Of a stretch of DNA of 64,000 bases, positions 28,524 to 38,165 are shown one piece after another. The notes below the pieces were generated by a model. The model saw nothing but the letters and a program-made list of their open reading frames with translations. It made no database searches and was not told the DNA's origin. The stretch's first letter is position 1, and each line of letters starts with the position of its first letter. This stretch comes from Candidatus Omnitrophota bacterium. GTDB lineage: Bacteria; Hinthialibacterota; Hinthialibacteria; Hinthialibacterales; JAKPRU01. The DNA lies in the NCBI GenBank assembly GCA_029570205.1, contig JAKQSI010000093.1, forward strand, positions 72,850 to 136,849, given 5' to 3'. The position numbers were made by a program, and so were the translations under genes.

Positions 28524-29012
28524 TCATAGAAATTCGCGCTTGTTCACCTCCCGAACCAGGACTTTGCCGCTGTCGGTTTGGAAGATTACTTTCCGCCCAC
28601 GGTCGCCTCCGACATCCTCTGCGACAATCCGGATGCCGTTCGCGTGCAGGAACTCTCTGGCCACAGCGACATTCCGTTCGTTGATCATTGCGAAAGAAAT
28701 CTGTGAGAGCATGTGTGCGCCGCCGAAAATCTTGGCCGATGTTGTCCGAGTTTCCATGCCGAGTTGTTTCATCCGAACGAGCAATTCCGGCAGCGCTGTC
28801 TTTCCGTATTTCCCGCTGTGCTTCGAGTCCACTTGCGCGGACGGAGGAGGAGCGGGAAGCACATGATGGTTCATACCGGATATTTTGTTCTTGGAGTCAT
28901 ACAAACACACGCTAACGCAGGAACCGAGCACCGTCGATACCTGTTCTGCTTTTGTGGTGACATAAATCTCTCCAATGCTGAGATTTTTTTGCGGAAGATT
29001 GTTTGTTGTCAT
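28524..29012 (-). CDS. cheD: CheD, chemoreceptor glutamine deamidase
   Basis: The 162-residue protein has the family signature L-G-S-C-V-S-V-C-L-Y-D followed by G-M-N-H-H-V-L-P; the Cys of G-S-C and the His of M-N-H-H are the known catalytic residues. CheD deamidates receptor glutamines and partners with CheC. It lies directly downstream of cheC (14-base gap). Confidence 0.93.
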   Translation of the reverse strand: MTTNNLPQKNLSIGEIYVTTKAEQVSTVLGSCVSVCLYDSKNKISGMNHHVLPAPPPSAQVDSKHSGKYGKTALPELLVRMKQLGMETRTTSAKIFGGAHMLSQISFAMINERNVAVAREFLHANGIRIVAEDVGGDRGRKVIFQTDSGKVLVREVNKREFL

Positions 29013-29026
29013 CAGGTCTCTCGATA

Positions 29027-29617
29027 TTACCTCAACCGTGCCGCAAGGTTCTCCACAAGATCGGGAGAGGGCAGAAAGAGAAAATGCATTCCGATTCCCC
29101 GTTCCTTTTCCGCCATATTCGTGTCCACCAGAATGGCCTTGTCGGCGATCAGGCTCTGTTCGGCGATCAGTCCTTCCAGAACCGCCGCGAGCATGTCATA
29201 CACAAAGAACGGTTCTGTGGGACGCAGTTCCAGACCGACACGGTCTGCAAGGACGTTAAGAAAACAGCTGCCCACAACATTTGCCAGTTCGCCAAGAGCC
29301 GAGGGATCGGATAAGTTGATCACACCATCCTCGAACGGAACGCTTCCCCAGAGTATCTCATTCAGTTTTCTCGCATTCTCTTCATACATGAGGAAAACCA
29401 TATAGCCGCTGTTGTCCCCGGTGATCCTGAGAAGGATCATCGCCATGGGAGTATCCGGCGGATAGAGAGATTCACACAGATTCTCGAAGGGGATTTGCTC
29501 GATGCGATTGACCCGGATACTCAGCGGACGACCGACCATCATTTCCATGGACCGTCCCGCGAGCTCCGCGCTTTCCGAAAAAACCGACTTGATCCGTTCG
29601 AGTACTGTTTCGTCCAT
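29027..29617 (-). CDS. cheC: CheC-type CheY-P phosphatase, one intact active site
   Basis: The 196-residue protein has the phosphatase motif S-x3-E-x2-N intact at S106/E110/N113. At the N-terminal equivalent (S-E-S-A-E-L-A-G) the Asn is missing, so only one site looks competent. Two Cys and the C-terminal helix pattern fit CheC rather than CheX. CheC dephosphorylates CheY-P and binds CheD. Its ATG overlaps the cheA stop as TAATG, implying coupling. Confidence 0.82.
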   Translation of the reverse strand: MDETVLERIKSVFSESAELAGRSMEMMVGRPLSIRVNRIEQIPFENLCESLYPPDTPMAMILLRITGDNSGYMVFLMYEENARKLNEILWGSVPFEDGVINLSDPSALGELANVVGSCFLNVLADRVGLELRPTEPFFVYDMLAAVLEGLIAEQSLIADKAILVDTNMAEKERGIGMHFLFLPSPDLVENLAARLR

Positions 29618-31710
29618 TATATTCCCAACGTCTCCTGAATCAGAGCGGCTACATCGAGGATCAGGATCACACTTCCGTCCCCCAGGATCGATGCGCCCGC
29701 AATGTAGCCGGAATGCTGTTCGTGTGCGCCCAGGGACTTGATGACGATTTCCTGTTCGTTGACCATCCGGTCCACAACCAGACCGACATGTTGATTCCCG
29801 TGTTGCACGACGGCGATATAGATTCTACTATTTGTCTCTCGACGAACGGGAGTTTCGAGCACACGATCCAATCGCAGGATGGGAACCACCCCTTCCCGCA
29901 GGCGGATCACTTCGCCCCTGCCTTCAACCGTAAAGATCTCGTTGCTTGTGATCCGAAGCGTCTCCGTGACGTTCGCGATGGGCAAGGCAAACATTTCGGA
30001 ACCGGCTTCCACCAGCAGAGCCTGGATGATTGCCAGGGTCAGGGGCAGGCGGATCGTGAAGGCGGTTCCTTTCCCCGGTTCCGTCTCAATATCGATGCTT
30101 CCCCCCAGCTCGTCGATGGTCCGTCTGACCACATCCATTCCGACTCCCCGGCCTGAAATGTCGGAGACCACCTGAGCCGTCGAGAAGCCGGGCTGAAAGA
30201 TGATCTGAAGTACCTCTCGATCCGGCAGTTGGTTGATGGCTTCCTCTGTGTACAGGCCCCGTTCGACCGCTTTCTGTTTGATACGTTTCAGATCCAATCC
30301 CTTACCGTCGTCTCGGACGGTGATGGTGATGTTGTTTCCCTCATGGGATGCAGCCAGAGTCAGTTTGCCCTGGACAGGTTTTCCGGAGGCGATCCGCTCG
30401 GCCGGGGACTCAATCCCGTGATCGACCGAATTCCGGATCATGTGCGTCAGGGGATCCCCGATGACATCGATGATCTTCTTGTCAATTTCCGTTTCTTCAC
30501 CTTCCAGAACCAGGTCCACCTCCTTTTCGCGTCCGTGAGAGAGATCTCGAACAACCCGGTGGAAACGCTGGAAGACCTGGCCGACTGGAACCATCCGGGA
30601 TTCCATGATGGCTTCCTGCAGCTGGGTGATGATCATTCCCTGCTGGACCAGGCTGTCGAGCAGGAAGCCTTCCTCCCCGGTGTTGCCCCGGCGGGCGGCC
30701 AGCTGTTGACCCAGTTCCATCGCCCTTCCCCGGTTAATAACCAGTTCTCCGGCGAGATCCAACAGACGGTCCAGTTTTGCGATATCCACACGTACGGTTT
30801 GAGTTCGGACCCTGTCTTCCCGTCGCTCAAAGGATGTCGAAGGCGATTTTTCGGCCTCGGCAGTGGGCGGCTTTACCTGAACCGGGGACACCGATTCTGG
30901 CGCTTGTTCCGTGGATTTCTTTTCGGATTCATCCGGCCATTCGAATTGTTCCGCCTGAGTGATATCCCGCGTAATAACGTTCTGGACCTGTCCCACGGAG
31001 CACCCGTTACGAACATCCGACTCGGAGGAATCCGTTGCAAGAATAAAGGAAAATCCCTTTTCCACCACGGCGTTTTCGTCCTGTTCCACATCCGGTTCAC
31101 AGACCAGGATGTCTCCCAGGGATCGCATGTTATTGCAGATCAGGAAGGCGCGGGTTGCGGCCATGGGGATATTGTCTTCGAAAAGCACATCCACTTCGTA
31201 GATTCTGTGTCCCGCAAGGCGGTATTCCTCGATTCGGTTTCGTCTCGTCTCATCCAACCGGATCCGTGGGACCTTCGCCGTCGGAGTTTCTGCAATCTCC
31301 GGCGGTCGGATCGCGGCCACACTGTGCAGGCGTGTGATGAGTTCCGTGCTCTGCTGTTTAACCCGATTCTTGTGCGCTTCGGATTCCTGATCGCCCAAGT
31401 TGGAAAGCATTTCCTTGAGCAAATCGAATGAGTCAAACAGGGTCGTGATGACATCGCCGGTGATGGGGGCCTTTTCGTCCCGCATTTTCGCCAGGACATC
31501 CTCCATGGTGTGGGTGAATTCGCTGATGTGCATGAATCCCACCATCGCGGAGGAGGATTTCATGGTATGCGCCGCCCGAAAAATGGCCTGTAACGGTTCC
31601 GAGTTCCCCGGATTCTGCTCGAGGGCCAAAAGCGCCTCGTTCATCTGTTCCAGGTGTTCCTCAGAGTCCTGGTAGAACAGTTCGATGTACTGATTGGGAT
31701 CGAATTCCAT
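29617..31710 (-). CDS. cheA: CheA, chemotaxis histidine kinase
   Basis: AGAGGTG 6 bases before the ATG at 31710 sets the start, giving 697 residues; an upstream in-frame start (31782) would overlap cheR. The P1 phosphotransfer His is in H-T-M-K-S-S-S. A P2-like middle region precedes the P3 dimerisation helices. The HATPase domain shows N-S-V-D-H-G-I-E, D-D-G-K-G-L-D and G-R-G-V-G-M-D, and a C-terminal CheW-like domain follows. It phosphorylates CheY and CheB under receptor control. Confidence 0.95.
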   Translation of the reverse strand: MEFDPNQYIELFYQDSEEHLEQMNEALLALEQNPGNSEPLQAIFRAAHTMKSSSAMVGFMHISEFTHTMEDVLAKMRDEKAPITGDVITTLFDSFDLLKEMLSNLGDQESEAHKNRVKQQSTELITRLHSVAAIRPPEIAETPTAKVPRIRLDETRRNRIEEYRLAGHRIYEVDVLFEDNIPMAATRAFLICNNMRSLGDILVCEPDVEQDENAVVEKGFSFILATDSSESDVRNGCSVGQVQNVITRDITQAEQFEWPDESEKKSTEQAPESVSPVQVKPPTAEAEKSPSTSFERREDRVRTQTVRVDIAKLDRLLDLAGELVINRGRAMELGQQLAARRGNTGEEGFLLDSLVQQGMIITQLQEAIMESRMVPVGQVFQRFHRVVRDLSHGREKEVDLVLEGEETEIDKKIIDVIGDPLTHMIRNSVDHGIESPAERIASGKPVQGKLTLAASHEGNNITITVRDDGKGLDLKRIKQKAVERGLYTEEAINQLPDREVLQIIFQPGFSTAQVVSDISGRGVGMDVVRRTIDELGGSIDIETEPGKGTAFTIRLPLTLAIIQALLVEAGSEMFALPIANVTETLRITSNEIFTVEGRGEVIRLREGVVPILRLDRVLETPVRRETNSRIYIAVVQHGNQHVGLVVDRMVNEQEIVIKSLGAHEQHSGYIAGASILGDGSVILILDVAALIQETLGI

Positions 31711-31735
31711 TGCGCACCTCTGATTCTCGCGAACA

Positions 31736-32578
31736 TCATTTTCCGATCGGTTTCCGGTATACCGATGCCATGATGAACTCAAAACGCGTAGCCATCCCGT
31801 GAAGCGTCTCCGAATGACCTAAAAAGAGATACCCGCCCGGGCGGAGAACCTCGTAATACTTCAACATCAGTTCTTCCTGCGTTCCCCGGTCGAAATAAAT
31901 AATCACGTTTCGGCAGAAAACAATATCGAACCCTCTTAATTGCCGTTGAAAGGGATCATTGAGATTGATCTTGGCGAATTCGATCAGGCAGTGCAATTCA
32001 GGCTTGACTTTCACTCTTCCGGTTCCCTTCAGGAAATACTTACGCAGCAGGTCCATGGGGATACCGTTTACTTTGTCTTCGGTGTAAATGCCCTCGCGTG
32101 CCGTTCGCAGGGCGCTGTCGCTGATATCGGAGGCCAGAATGGAGACCGGTCGTCCCGGCGAACGTTGTTGTGCCTCCAGGGCCGAGATGGCGATGGAGTA
32201 CGGTTCCTCCCCGGTAGAACAGGCGCTGCTCCAGATTTTCACGGGTGTGGAACCGGATTTCGGATCCAGAAGATGCGGCCACACCTGCGTGTCGAGGAAT
32301 TCAAATTGTTTTCCTTCACGAAAGAACTGGGTGGTGTTTGTGGTGATTGCATCAACCATCTTCTGCAATTCTTCCCGTCTTCCCTCCTCCGAAGTAACGT
32401 ATTTGTAGTAATCACTATAGGAATCCATGTTCAGTTCGCGAAGACGCTTGGCCAGGCGGTTCATAACCAGCATCTTTTTATGAGGGCGAAGGGCGATGCG
32501 GCTTTCTTTGTAAATCAAGTCTCGAAATCGCTCGAAATCGAGCTGGGACATCTGTTTTTGACTCAGTGTCAGCGCCAA
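31736..32578 (-). CDS. cheR: CheR, chemoreceptor methyltransferase
   Basis: The 280-residue protein has the N-terminal helical domain and the SAM-binding domain with W-S-S-A-C-S-T-G-E-E-P-Y-S, plus F-C-R-N-V-I-I-Y-F. The TTG at 32578 is preceded by AGAGAGG at 8 bases; an ATG at 32551 has no ribosome site and gives a 271-residue protein. CheR methylates receptor glutamates using SAM. The gene is between cheW and cheA. Confidence 0.92.
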   Translation of the reverse strand: MALTLSQKQMSQLDFERFRDLIYKESRIALRPHKKMLVMNRLAKRLRELNMDSYSDYYKYVTSEEGRREELQKMVDAITTNTTQFFREGKQFEFLDTQVWPHLLDPKSGSTPVKIWSSACSTGEEPYSIAISALEAQQRSPGRPVSILASDISDSALRTAREGIYTEDKVNGIPMDLLRKYFLKGTGRVKVKPELHCLIEFAKINLNDPFQRQLRGFDIVFCRNVIIYFDRGTQEELMLKYYEVLRPGGYLFLGHSETLHGMATRFEFIMASVYRKPIGK

Positions 32579-32675
32579 CTCTTGGGCCTCTCTTTGTTGG
32601 AAAGCGATCTGCCGAGCAGTCGGCGGTTCCTCCCATCCGGTTCCTCTTCACGAGTCATGGACAGGGCCGGGTCGT

Positions 32676-33143
32676 TTATAGAGCGGCCAATTCTTCCGAG
32701 GACAATATCCTCTCAACATCGAGCAGGATCATCAGTCTGTCTTCGATTCTTGCCATGCCACGAATGTATTCTGCGGAAATTGAGGCCCCCATTGGAGGCA
32801 GCGGGGAGACCTGATCGGAGTCAATCTGGATGACCTCCGAGACTTCATCGACGATCAGTCCCATTTCTTTTCCATTGACGTTGACGACAATGATCCGTGT
32901 TTTTCGGTCTCGTTCCCCCTTCGGAAGACCGAATCGTGTTCGTAAATCCATTACCGGGACCACTTTCCCGCGCAAGTTCAAAACCCCTTCGATAAACGGC
33001 GGAGACTTTGGAATTCGGGTCAATGATTCGAATCGGATAATCTCCTGCACTTTGAGGATATCGATCCCATACTCTTCTTTGTCGAGAATGAAACTGACAT
33101 ACTGCTGGGTGAGGTTTTCGGTGGCGACAGTTTTCGCGGCCAT
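32676..33143 (-). CDS. cheW: CheW adaptor protein
   Basis: From the ATG at 33143 the protein has 155 residues and consists of one CheW domain: Y-V-S-F-I-L-D-K-E-E-Y-G-I-D-I, V-L-N-L-R-G-K-V-V-P-V-M-D-L-R, and G-L-I-V-D-E-V-S-E-V. It links receptors to CheA. It is the first gene of the che operon; 235 bases upstream to the GalE-like gene contain no further gene that I can support. Confidence 0.92.
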   Translation of the reverse strand: MAAKTVATENLTQQYVSFILDKEEYGIDILKVQEIIRFESLTRIPKSPPFIEGVLNLRGKVVPVMDLRTRFGLPKGERDRKTRIIVVNVNGKEMGLIVDEVSEVIQIDSDQVSPLPPMGASISAEYIRGMARIEDRLMILLDVERILSSEELAAL

Positions 33144-33378
33144 AGTGCATTGCCCTTTCCCAACCGCGTAACGAGGCAATGAATTTCATGCTGCCGTTCC
33201 TTTGCGGACGGGCGTGTCACGGATGTCTTTCTCTCCAAATCACGTCCTGCGGTTGTCAAGAATGTCCCGATATTCCTTGCGTTTCAACAGGAAAAGTATA
33301 CGCCGACGGACGGCGATTCCATAGGACTCGTCCACTGAAAAGTCAAGAGTTTACCGGCCCACAGGCTTCGACATGGAA

Positions 33379-34314
33379 TTACCCCGCGGACCTGAAAAAT
33401 GCGACCGTTTCTTTCAGCCCTTCCTCAATGGGAACCTGCGGTGTCCAGTTCAGATATTCTCGGGCAAGATTGTTCGCCATGTAAGAATGATTCACATCGC
33501 CCGGACGGGGCGGTTCGTGGATTTCTTCTTGCTTACTGCCTGTGAATTCGCGGACCATTCGGAATATCTCGTTTGTGGTGGTCCGGCGACCGGTTCCGAT
33601 GTTGAACACCGACCGGACACCTTCAGGAATAGCGGCGTTCTTGGCCAGCCGGTTCGCCCGGGCGATATCCCGGACAAACACATAATCCCTGGTCTGAAAT
33701 CCGTCGCCGTAAATGACCGCCGGTTCGCCGTGCAGGAGTCTCCGGCTGAATATGGCCACCACGCCGGCCTCTCCGTGTGGGTCCTGACGGGGGCCGTAGA
33801 CGTTCCCATATCGCAGAGCGACATACTCCAGCCCGTGGGCGTGGCGCATGTAGTTCAGGTAATACTCGACCGCGTACTTGCTGATCCCATAGGGTGACAA
33901 GGGAAAGACAAATTGGTCCTCTTGCAGGGGAAGAGCGGGCGGTTCCCCATATACGGCTGCGGATGAGGCATACACCACACGCCGTACACCTGTTCGGACA
34001 CATTGCTGCAAGACTCGGATGCTTCCTTCAACATTTGTGCGGGCATCGACCTCCGGTTTGCGAGTGGAGACAGAAACACTTACCTGCGCTGCCAGGTGAA
34101 ACACCACTTCAGGCCGTTCCCGGTCGAAGATTTCCTCCAGGGAATCGAGAATATCCGCCTGGTAGAACCGTGCGTCGGGGTGAACTTGCTCCCGATGTCC
34201 CGATGAAAGGTTATCGATCACCGCGACCGAGCAACCGTCCGCGATCAGACTCTCCACAACATGGGAGCCGATGAATCCTGCTCCACCGGTCACCAAACAG
34301 GTTACACCACTCAT
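33379..34314 (-). CDS. NAD-dependent epimerase/dehydratase, UDP-glucose 4-epimerase-like
   Basis: The ATG at 34314 follows GGAGGATACC and gives 311 residues; the ATG 12 bases upstream lacks a site. The Rossmann motif T-G-G-A-G-F-I-G-S-H and the catalytic Y-G-I-S-K are intact, with the Ser/Thr region Y-A-S-S-A-A-V-Y-G. Family members epimerise or dehydrate UDP-sugars to supply glycan precursors. Its neighbours are a methyltransferase, a glycosyltransferase and polymerase-like genes. Confidence 0.85.
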   Translation of the reverse strand: MSGVTCLVTGGAGFIGSHVVESLIADGCSVAVIDNLSSGHREQVHPDARFYQADILDSLEEIFDRERPEVVFHLAAQVSVSVSTRKPEVDARTNVEGSIRVLQQCVRTGVRRVVYASSAAVYGEPPALPLQEDQFVFPLSPYGISKYAVEYYLNYMRHAHGLEYVALRYGNVYGPRQDPHGEAGVVAIFSRRLLHGEPAVIYGDGFQTRDYVFVRDIARANRLAKNAAIPEGVRSVFNIGTGRRTTTNEIFRMVREFTGSKQEEIHEPPRPGDVNHSYMANNLAREYLNWTPQVPIEEGLKETVAFFRSAG

Positions 34315-34365
34315 GGTATCCTCCATTGAGGTTGCGTTCCACTCAGGAATTTCCGGTCAATCGAA

Positions 34366-35451
34366 TCACAGAACGATGCATTCCGTTGAAGAACCGTTCA
34401 AGACTTCAGCTCCATCGGAGCGCACAACGACCATATTCTCAATACGGATTCCGCCCCAGTCCGGTACATACACACCGGGTTCCACCGTAATCACCATGCC
34501 TTCCAGCAGGGTTCTTTCCTCAGTGGGGGAGAGCCGGGGTATTTCGTGAATTTCCAGGCCGACACCATGCCCCAGGCTGTGCATGAATTGATCTGCCCGC
34601 CTGTGTTTTTGCAGAACCATTCTGGCTGTCACGTCGGGGTCGCGGCAGGGCACATTCGAACGAATCACCTGTACAGCCGCATTTTGGGATTCCCACACGG
34701 CACGATAGGCCGCCCGGAACTCATCGCCCGGATCCCCCAGGAATACCGTGCGGGTTATATCGGAACAATACCCTTCCCAGGCACAGCCGAAGTCCATCAG
34801 AATGGGATTGCCTTTGACCAGCACGGTTTTTCCCGGTTTGCCGTGGGGAAGGGAAGTGCGTGCCCCAAACAGAGCCAGTGTTTCAAAGGATTCCTTTTCC
34901 GCGCCTTCCCGCCACATACGATCTTCCAATATGTGGGCCAGCTCGCGCTCCTCCATTCCCTCGCGAATGTCTCCCAGGACTTGCTCGAATGCCCGCTCGG
35001 CAATTTCCAATGCTCGGCGAATCGAGTCGATTTCTCCTTCCTCTTTTGTGAGACGCAGTTCCTCGATCCACTCTGTCAGAGGCACAAAATCGCGATCCGT
35101 GCAGGCCTCCACCAGTGTTGTGTGCAGCGCCACGGAGAGATGACGGCTTTCGAAACCCACTTTTCCTGACGGATAATCTTTGAGCGTCTCCGCCGTTGCG
35201 ACCGAGTCCCTGCGCTGCCCCTGGAGGACAAAATCGGCTCCAACAACTTCCCTGGAAATTTGCTCCTGATATCGCCCATCCGAGATGATCGTGCAGCGTT
35301 CCCTGCCCAGAATGAGCAGGGCGTGGCTGCCGGTAAATCCGCAGAGGTATCGGATATTCGGAAGATGAGTGACAAGAAACGCGGAGAGATTCTCCCGTTC
35401 CATTCTTTGACGCAACTGGTTTTGTCGGTTGAGATAAGGCGAATTCATCAT
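34366..35451 (-). CDS. M24 family Xaa-Pro aminopeptidase
   Basis: The 361-residue protein has the N-terminal creatinase domain and C-terminal pita-bread fold. Metal ligands are visible: Asp in M-D-F-G-C-A and S-D-I-T-R-T, His in S-L-G-H-G-V-G-L, Glu in T-V-E-P-G-V-Y, and Glu in I-R-I-E-N. It removes N-terminal residues before proline using two metals. It is 51 bases upstream of the GalE-like gene on the same strand and may share a transcript. Confidence 0.9.
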   Translation of the reverse strand: MMNSPYLNRQNQLRQRMERENLSAFLVTHLPNIRYLCGFTGSHALLILGRERCTIISDGRYQEQISREVVGADFVLQGQRRDSVATAETLKDYPSGKVGFESRHLSVALHTTLVEACTDRDFVPLTEWIEELRLTKEEGEIDSIRRALEIAERAFEQVLGDIREGMEERELAHILEDRMWREGAEKESFETLALFGARTSLPHGKPGKTVLVKGNPILMDFGCAWEGYCSDITRTVFLGDPGDEFRAAYRAVWESQNAAVQVIRSNVPCRDPDVTARMVLQKHRRADQFMHSLGHGVGLEIHEIPRLSPTEERTLLEGMVITVEPGVYVPDWGGIRIENMVVVRSDGAEVLNGSSTECIVL

Positions 35452-35516
35452 CAGTTATTTCGGACGGTAAAGACGAGTCGAGATTCTGTCAAGTTGACAT
35501 GTGGAGAACTCCGTAT

Positions 35517-36509
35517 TCAGATTTCCCTGCCCAGCCATCGCATGGCCTTTTCATAGAGTCGAAAAGACCGTCGCTGTTCCAGTTCCGCTATGCGCCGATG
35601 TCCCTTTTCGGCGAGGGCCAGCGCCTCCCCGTAAGCGACCTCCCAGCTCGCAATGGCCTGTTCCAGGCGTTCCACGTAACGCGCGGTGATTTCCTGAGAA
35701 CTTTGGTATTCATCGGACTGGGGCCGGATACAGGAGGTCCAAAGCGTACTCAGTTCATTGAGCAGACGGCATGTCCCTTTCGCCCTCCTGGCGGGATCGA
35801 CAACGGGCTGCGGCAGGAGCGGTTCCAATGGCGGCTTTGTAGCCACGATCAGGGTGCGATACGCGGGGTCACAGGAATCCGCCGGGTAGATTTCCTCGCG
35901 ATAAATGCGGTCCAGTTTTTCGGCGGTAACCAGGCGGTCTGCTTGTGATTCGAGAACCGGATCGGTCAACATGAGTAAGGTCCAGATCGGCAGGAATCCC
36001 ACAGGCATTTTTGAGACAGACCAGCCGTTGGCCTGGAATGTTGCGCAGGTTGCAGCCAAATCCGGCAGAGGATTTTTGAGATGCTCTGAGAGCCAGGGAT
36101 GCGGCTTTCCATGGAGTTTCATGTACAGGTCATTGACTGTTTTTTCTGCTTCGCGAACCGACTCCTGGTGGAACGGCGCAGTCAGTACGATTGCCTCGCG
36201 GGCGATACGGCATAACTCTGTAATGGATCGGCTCCGAAAGTTCTCAGGGAGGTGTTCCAGAGTATCCAGGCACACAGCAATATCGACAGATTTGTGAAAA
36301 AAAGGCAGATTGTCCGCCGAACCACAGACAAAATCCTCACAGGCCGCCGTTCGAATATCCACGCTGACCACGGACCATTTTTCCGGCAGGATCAGGCTCT
36401 CTCCGGTTCCGCCGCCCACATCCAGCACGCTTCGTGGTCCGGGGGGAAACAGGCCATGAAGCACATCGGAAACCGCCTTGCCGCGCTGCCATGCGTCAAA
36501 CCGCAACAT
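35517..36509 (-). CDS. Class I SAM-dependent methyltransferase
   Basis: The 330-residue protein has the SAM motif S-V-L-D-V-G-G-G-T-G-E-S near residue 29, then V-S-V-D-I-R, and C-L-D-T-L-E-H-L-P typical of methyltransferase type 11. The C-terminal third is helical with a long coiled coil (A-L-A-E-K-G-H-R-R-I-A-E-L-E). Together with adjacent glycosyltransferase genes it probably modifies a glycan or lipid; no substrate can be given. It is divergent from the next gene, with only 54 bases between starts. Confidence 0.78.
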   Translation of the reverse strand: MLRFDAWQRGKAVSDVLHGLFPPGPRSVLDVGGGTGESLILPEKWSVVSVDIRTAACEDFVCGSADNLPFFHKSVDIAVCLDTLEHLPENFRSRSITELCRIAREAIVLTAPFHQESVREAEKTVNDLYMKLHGKPHPWLSEHLKNPLPDLAATCATFQANGWSVSKMPVGFLPIWTLLMLTDPVLESQADRLVTAEKLDRIYREEIYPADSCDPAYRTLIVATKPPLEPLLPQPVVDPARRAKGTCRLLNELSTLWTSCIRPQSDEYQSSQEITARYVERLEQAIASWEVAYGEALALAEKGHRRIAELEQRRSFRLYEKAMRWLGREI

Positions 36510-36563
36510 TTTGGACTACCCCTTGTTCGGATTTCTGTGTGATTATCCCCGCGATTCTGCCGG

Positions 36564-38165
36564 ATGTCAGGGGAATTGGCATTCTTGACCGATGCCGGTC
36601 GTTTGGGGCATTCTCCCCTCATGGAACAAATGGAGCGTCAAGGTGCAACTGTCTCAGTAGAGGAAGAACGCCCCACAGGGATTCCTCATGTCCTGTCTGC
36701 GTTGGTTCTTGCCGGGCTGCTGCTCAAGTTATCACTGATCGGCTGGAACCGTGGCGAATATACCGATGGGATTATCCAGCTGCAACTGTGGGATTCGCCG
36801 ATAGTTTTCTTCCCGCCCCTGTACACGTTGGTTGTTCAGTTCGTAAACCTGTTTGTAGGGGATCTTTTGACATCGGGAAGACTGGTCTCCATTGTCGGTT
36901 CTGCGCTGGTTCCGATTCCGCTGTTTTTTGCGGCAAGGCGTCTTGGAAGCGACTCCATTGGGATTCTTGCTTCGCTCCTGTGGTTTTTATCTCCAATGCA
37001 GAATCGGTGGGGGCTGAGGGTGATGACGGATTCTCTGTTTGTTTTGTTGTTTACTGTGGCGCTGCTCTATTACATTCATGCAATTCTGGATCGTGGAGGG
37101 GCGGGGAACCGCGCCTTGCGAGCGACTTTTTTCTGGGCCGGACTGGCGACACTTACCCGCTATCATGGCTTGATTTTCCTACTCTTATGGTTTCCGCTGG
37201 TTCGGTGGCGGATTCAGTTTCGGCCCCGAAGACGCGAAGGAGAGCTGGAGCCGGGGACTGTTCGTTTTTCCTGGCCTCTCCCGTTGGTCTTACTTCCATG
37301 GGTGGGATTGATTCTCTGGCTGGCGGTCCGGGGATTCGGTCATTTCGGGCAGTTTACGGAGCGAGCGAGTCATGGGTTGTTCGTCACTCTGTTGACTTAT
37401 TTCAATTTCTTCGAGGGTTTTGTGCTTTACCTGCCATGGGCGGTGGGGTATCCGCTTGCGATCTGGATCATTTATGCGGTGGGAAGACTGTGGAATCGGC
37501 GGGGACCCTGGGGGCTGATTCGTGCTGTGACTGTTTTCACGATTGTGATCTGGCTTCCGGTACAGACGGTGTTTCTGTCTTTTCAATTCCGATATTTCCT
37601 GCCCCTGCTTCCGATCTGGTGCCTGATGGCGGGATATGCAATTGAGGAGTGCAGAGAGGACAGGTTAATCCCGGCGCGAATTCGCCGGTTTGGATTGGCG
37701 GTGACATTGATCTGGCTGGGTGGCATGTCGGCGCTGGTGGTCGGGTTGCAGCGGGATGCGTTTGGGGATATCACCGACGCGGCGCTTTTTGTTTCTCAGT
37801 GTCCTCAAGAGGAACGGATTTTCTCTAATGAGACCTACCGTCCCGGAGTGGATGCCGTGAAAATGGTGTTCTGGTCGGGACGGCCGGTTTTAGGGTATGA
37901 TCCGGATCGTGTTCAGCCGGGCGACCTGGTTGCGATTCACAATGTATATGGGGATCTCCGGAGCGACCTGGACAGGCGTTTTACCTTCGAGGTGGTTTAC
38001 CGTTCACGCCGATATCTCTATCCGTTGCTTCCGGACATCATGGTGTGGCCGCCGGGAACGACCAGCCATCCGATTTCGATGGCTTTTCGATTCACGCCGC
38101 AGATGTACCAGACCGAAGTGGTTCGAATCATCGGGAGACGCGACTCGACAGCTCTGTCACCTTGA
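36564..38165 (+). CDS. GT39-type membrane glycosyltransferase (ArnT/PMT-like)
   Basis: The 533-residue protein has about ten membrane helices. Near the start N-R-G-E-Y-T-D-G carries the acidic loop motif of GT39-type glycosyltransferases, and R-F-F-L-P-L-like F-R-Y-F-L-P-L-L-P lies in the later helices. Such enzymes use polyprenyl-linked sugars at the outer face of the membrane. No convincing ribosome site fixes the start; ATGs at 36621 and 36630 are possible. Its last 38 bases overlap the end of the convergent gene at 38128. Confidence 0.75.
   Translation: MSGELAFLTDAGRLGHSPLMEQMERQGATVSVEEERPTGIPHVLSALVLAGLLLKLSLIGWNRGEYTDGIIQLQLWDSPIVFFPPLYTLVVQFVNLFVGDLLTSGRLVSIVGSALVPIPLFFAARRLGSDSIGILASLLWFLSPMQNRWGLRVMTDSLFVLLFTVALLYYIHAILDRGGAGNRALRATFFWAGLATLTRYHGLIFLLLWFPLVRWRIQFRPRRREGELEPGTVRFSWPLPLVLLPWVGLILWLAVRGFGHFGQFTERASHGLFVTLLTYFNFFEGFVLYLPWAVGYPLAIWIIYAVGRLWNRRGPWGLIRAVTVFTIVIWLPVQTVFLSFQFRYFLPLLPIWCLMAGYAIEECREDRLIPARIRRFGLAVTLIWLGGMSALVVGLQRDAFGDITDAALFVSQCPQEERIFSNETYRPGVDAVKMVFWSGRPVLGYDPDRVQPGDLVAIHNVYGDLRSDLDRRFTFEVVYRSRRYLYPLLPDIMVWPPGTTSHPISMAFRFTPQMYQTEVVRIIGRRDSTALSP

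Noticed and set aside
30229-31431. A 400-codon plus-strand frame opposite cheA
   Set aside because: Overlaps a canonical CheA completely and shows no domain of its own.
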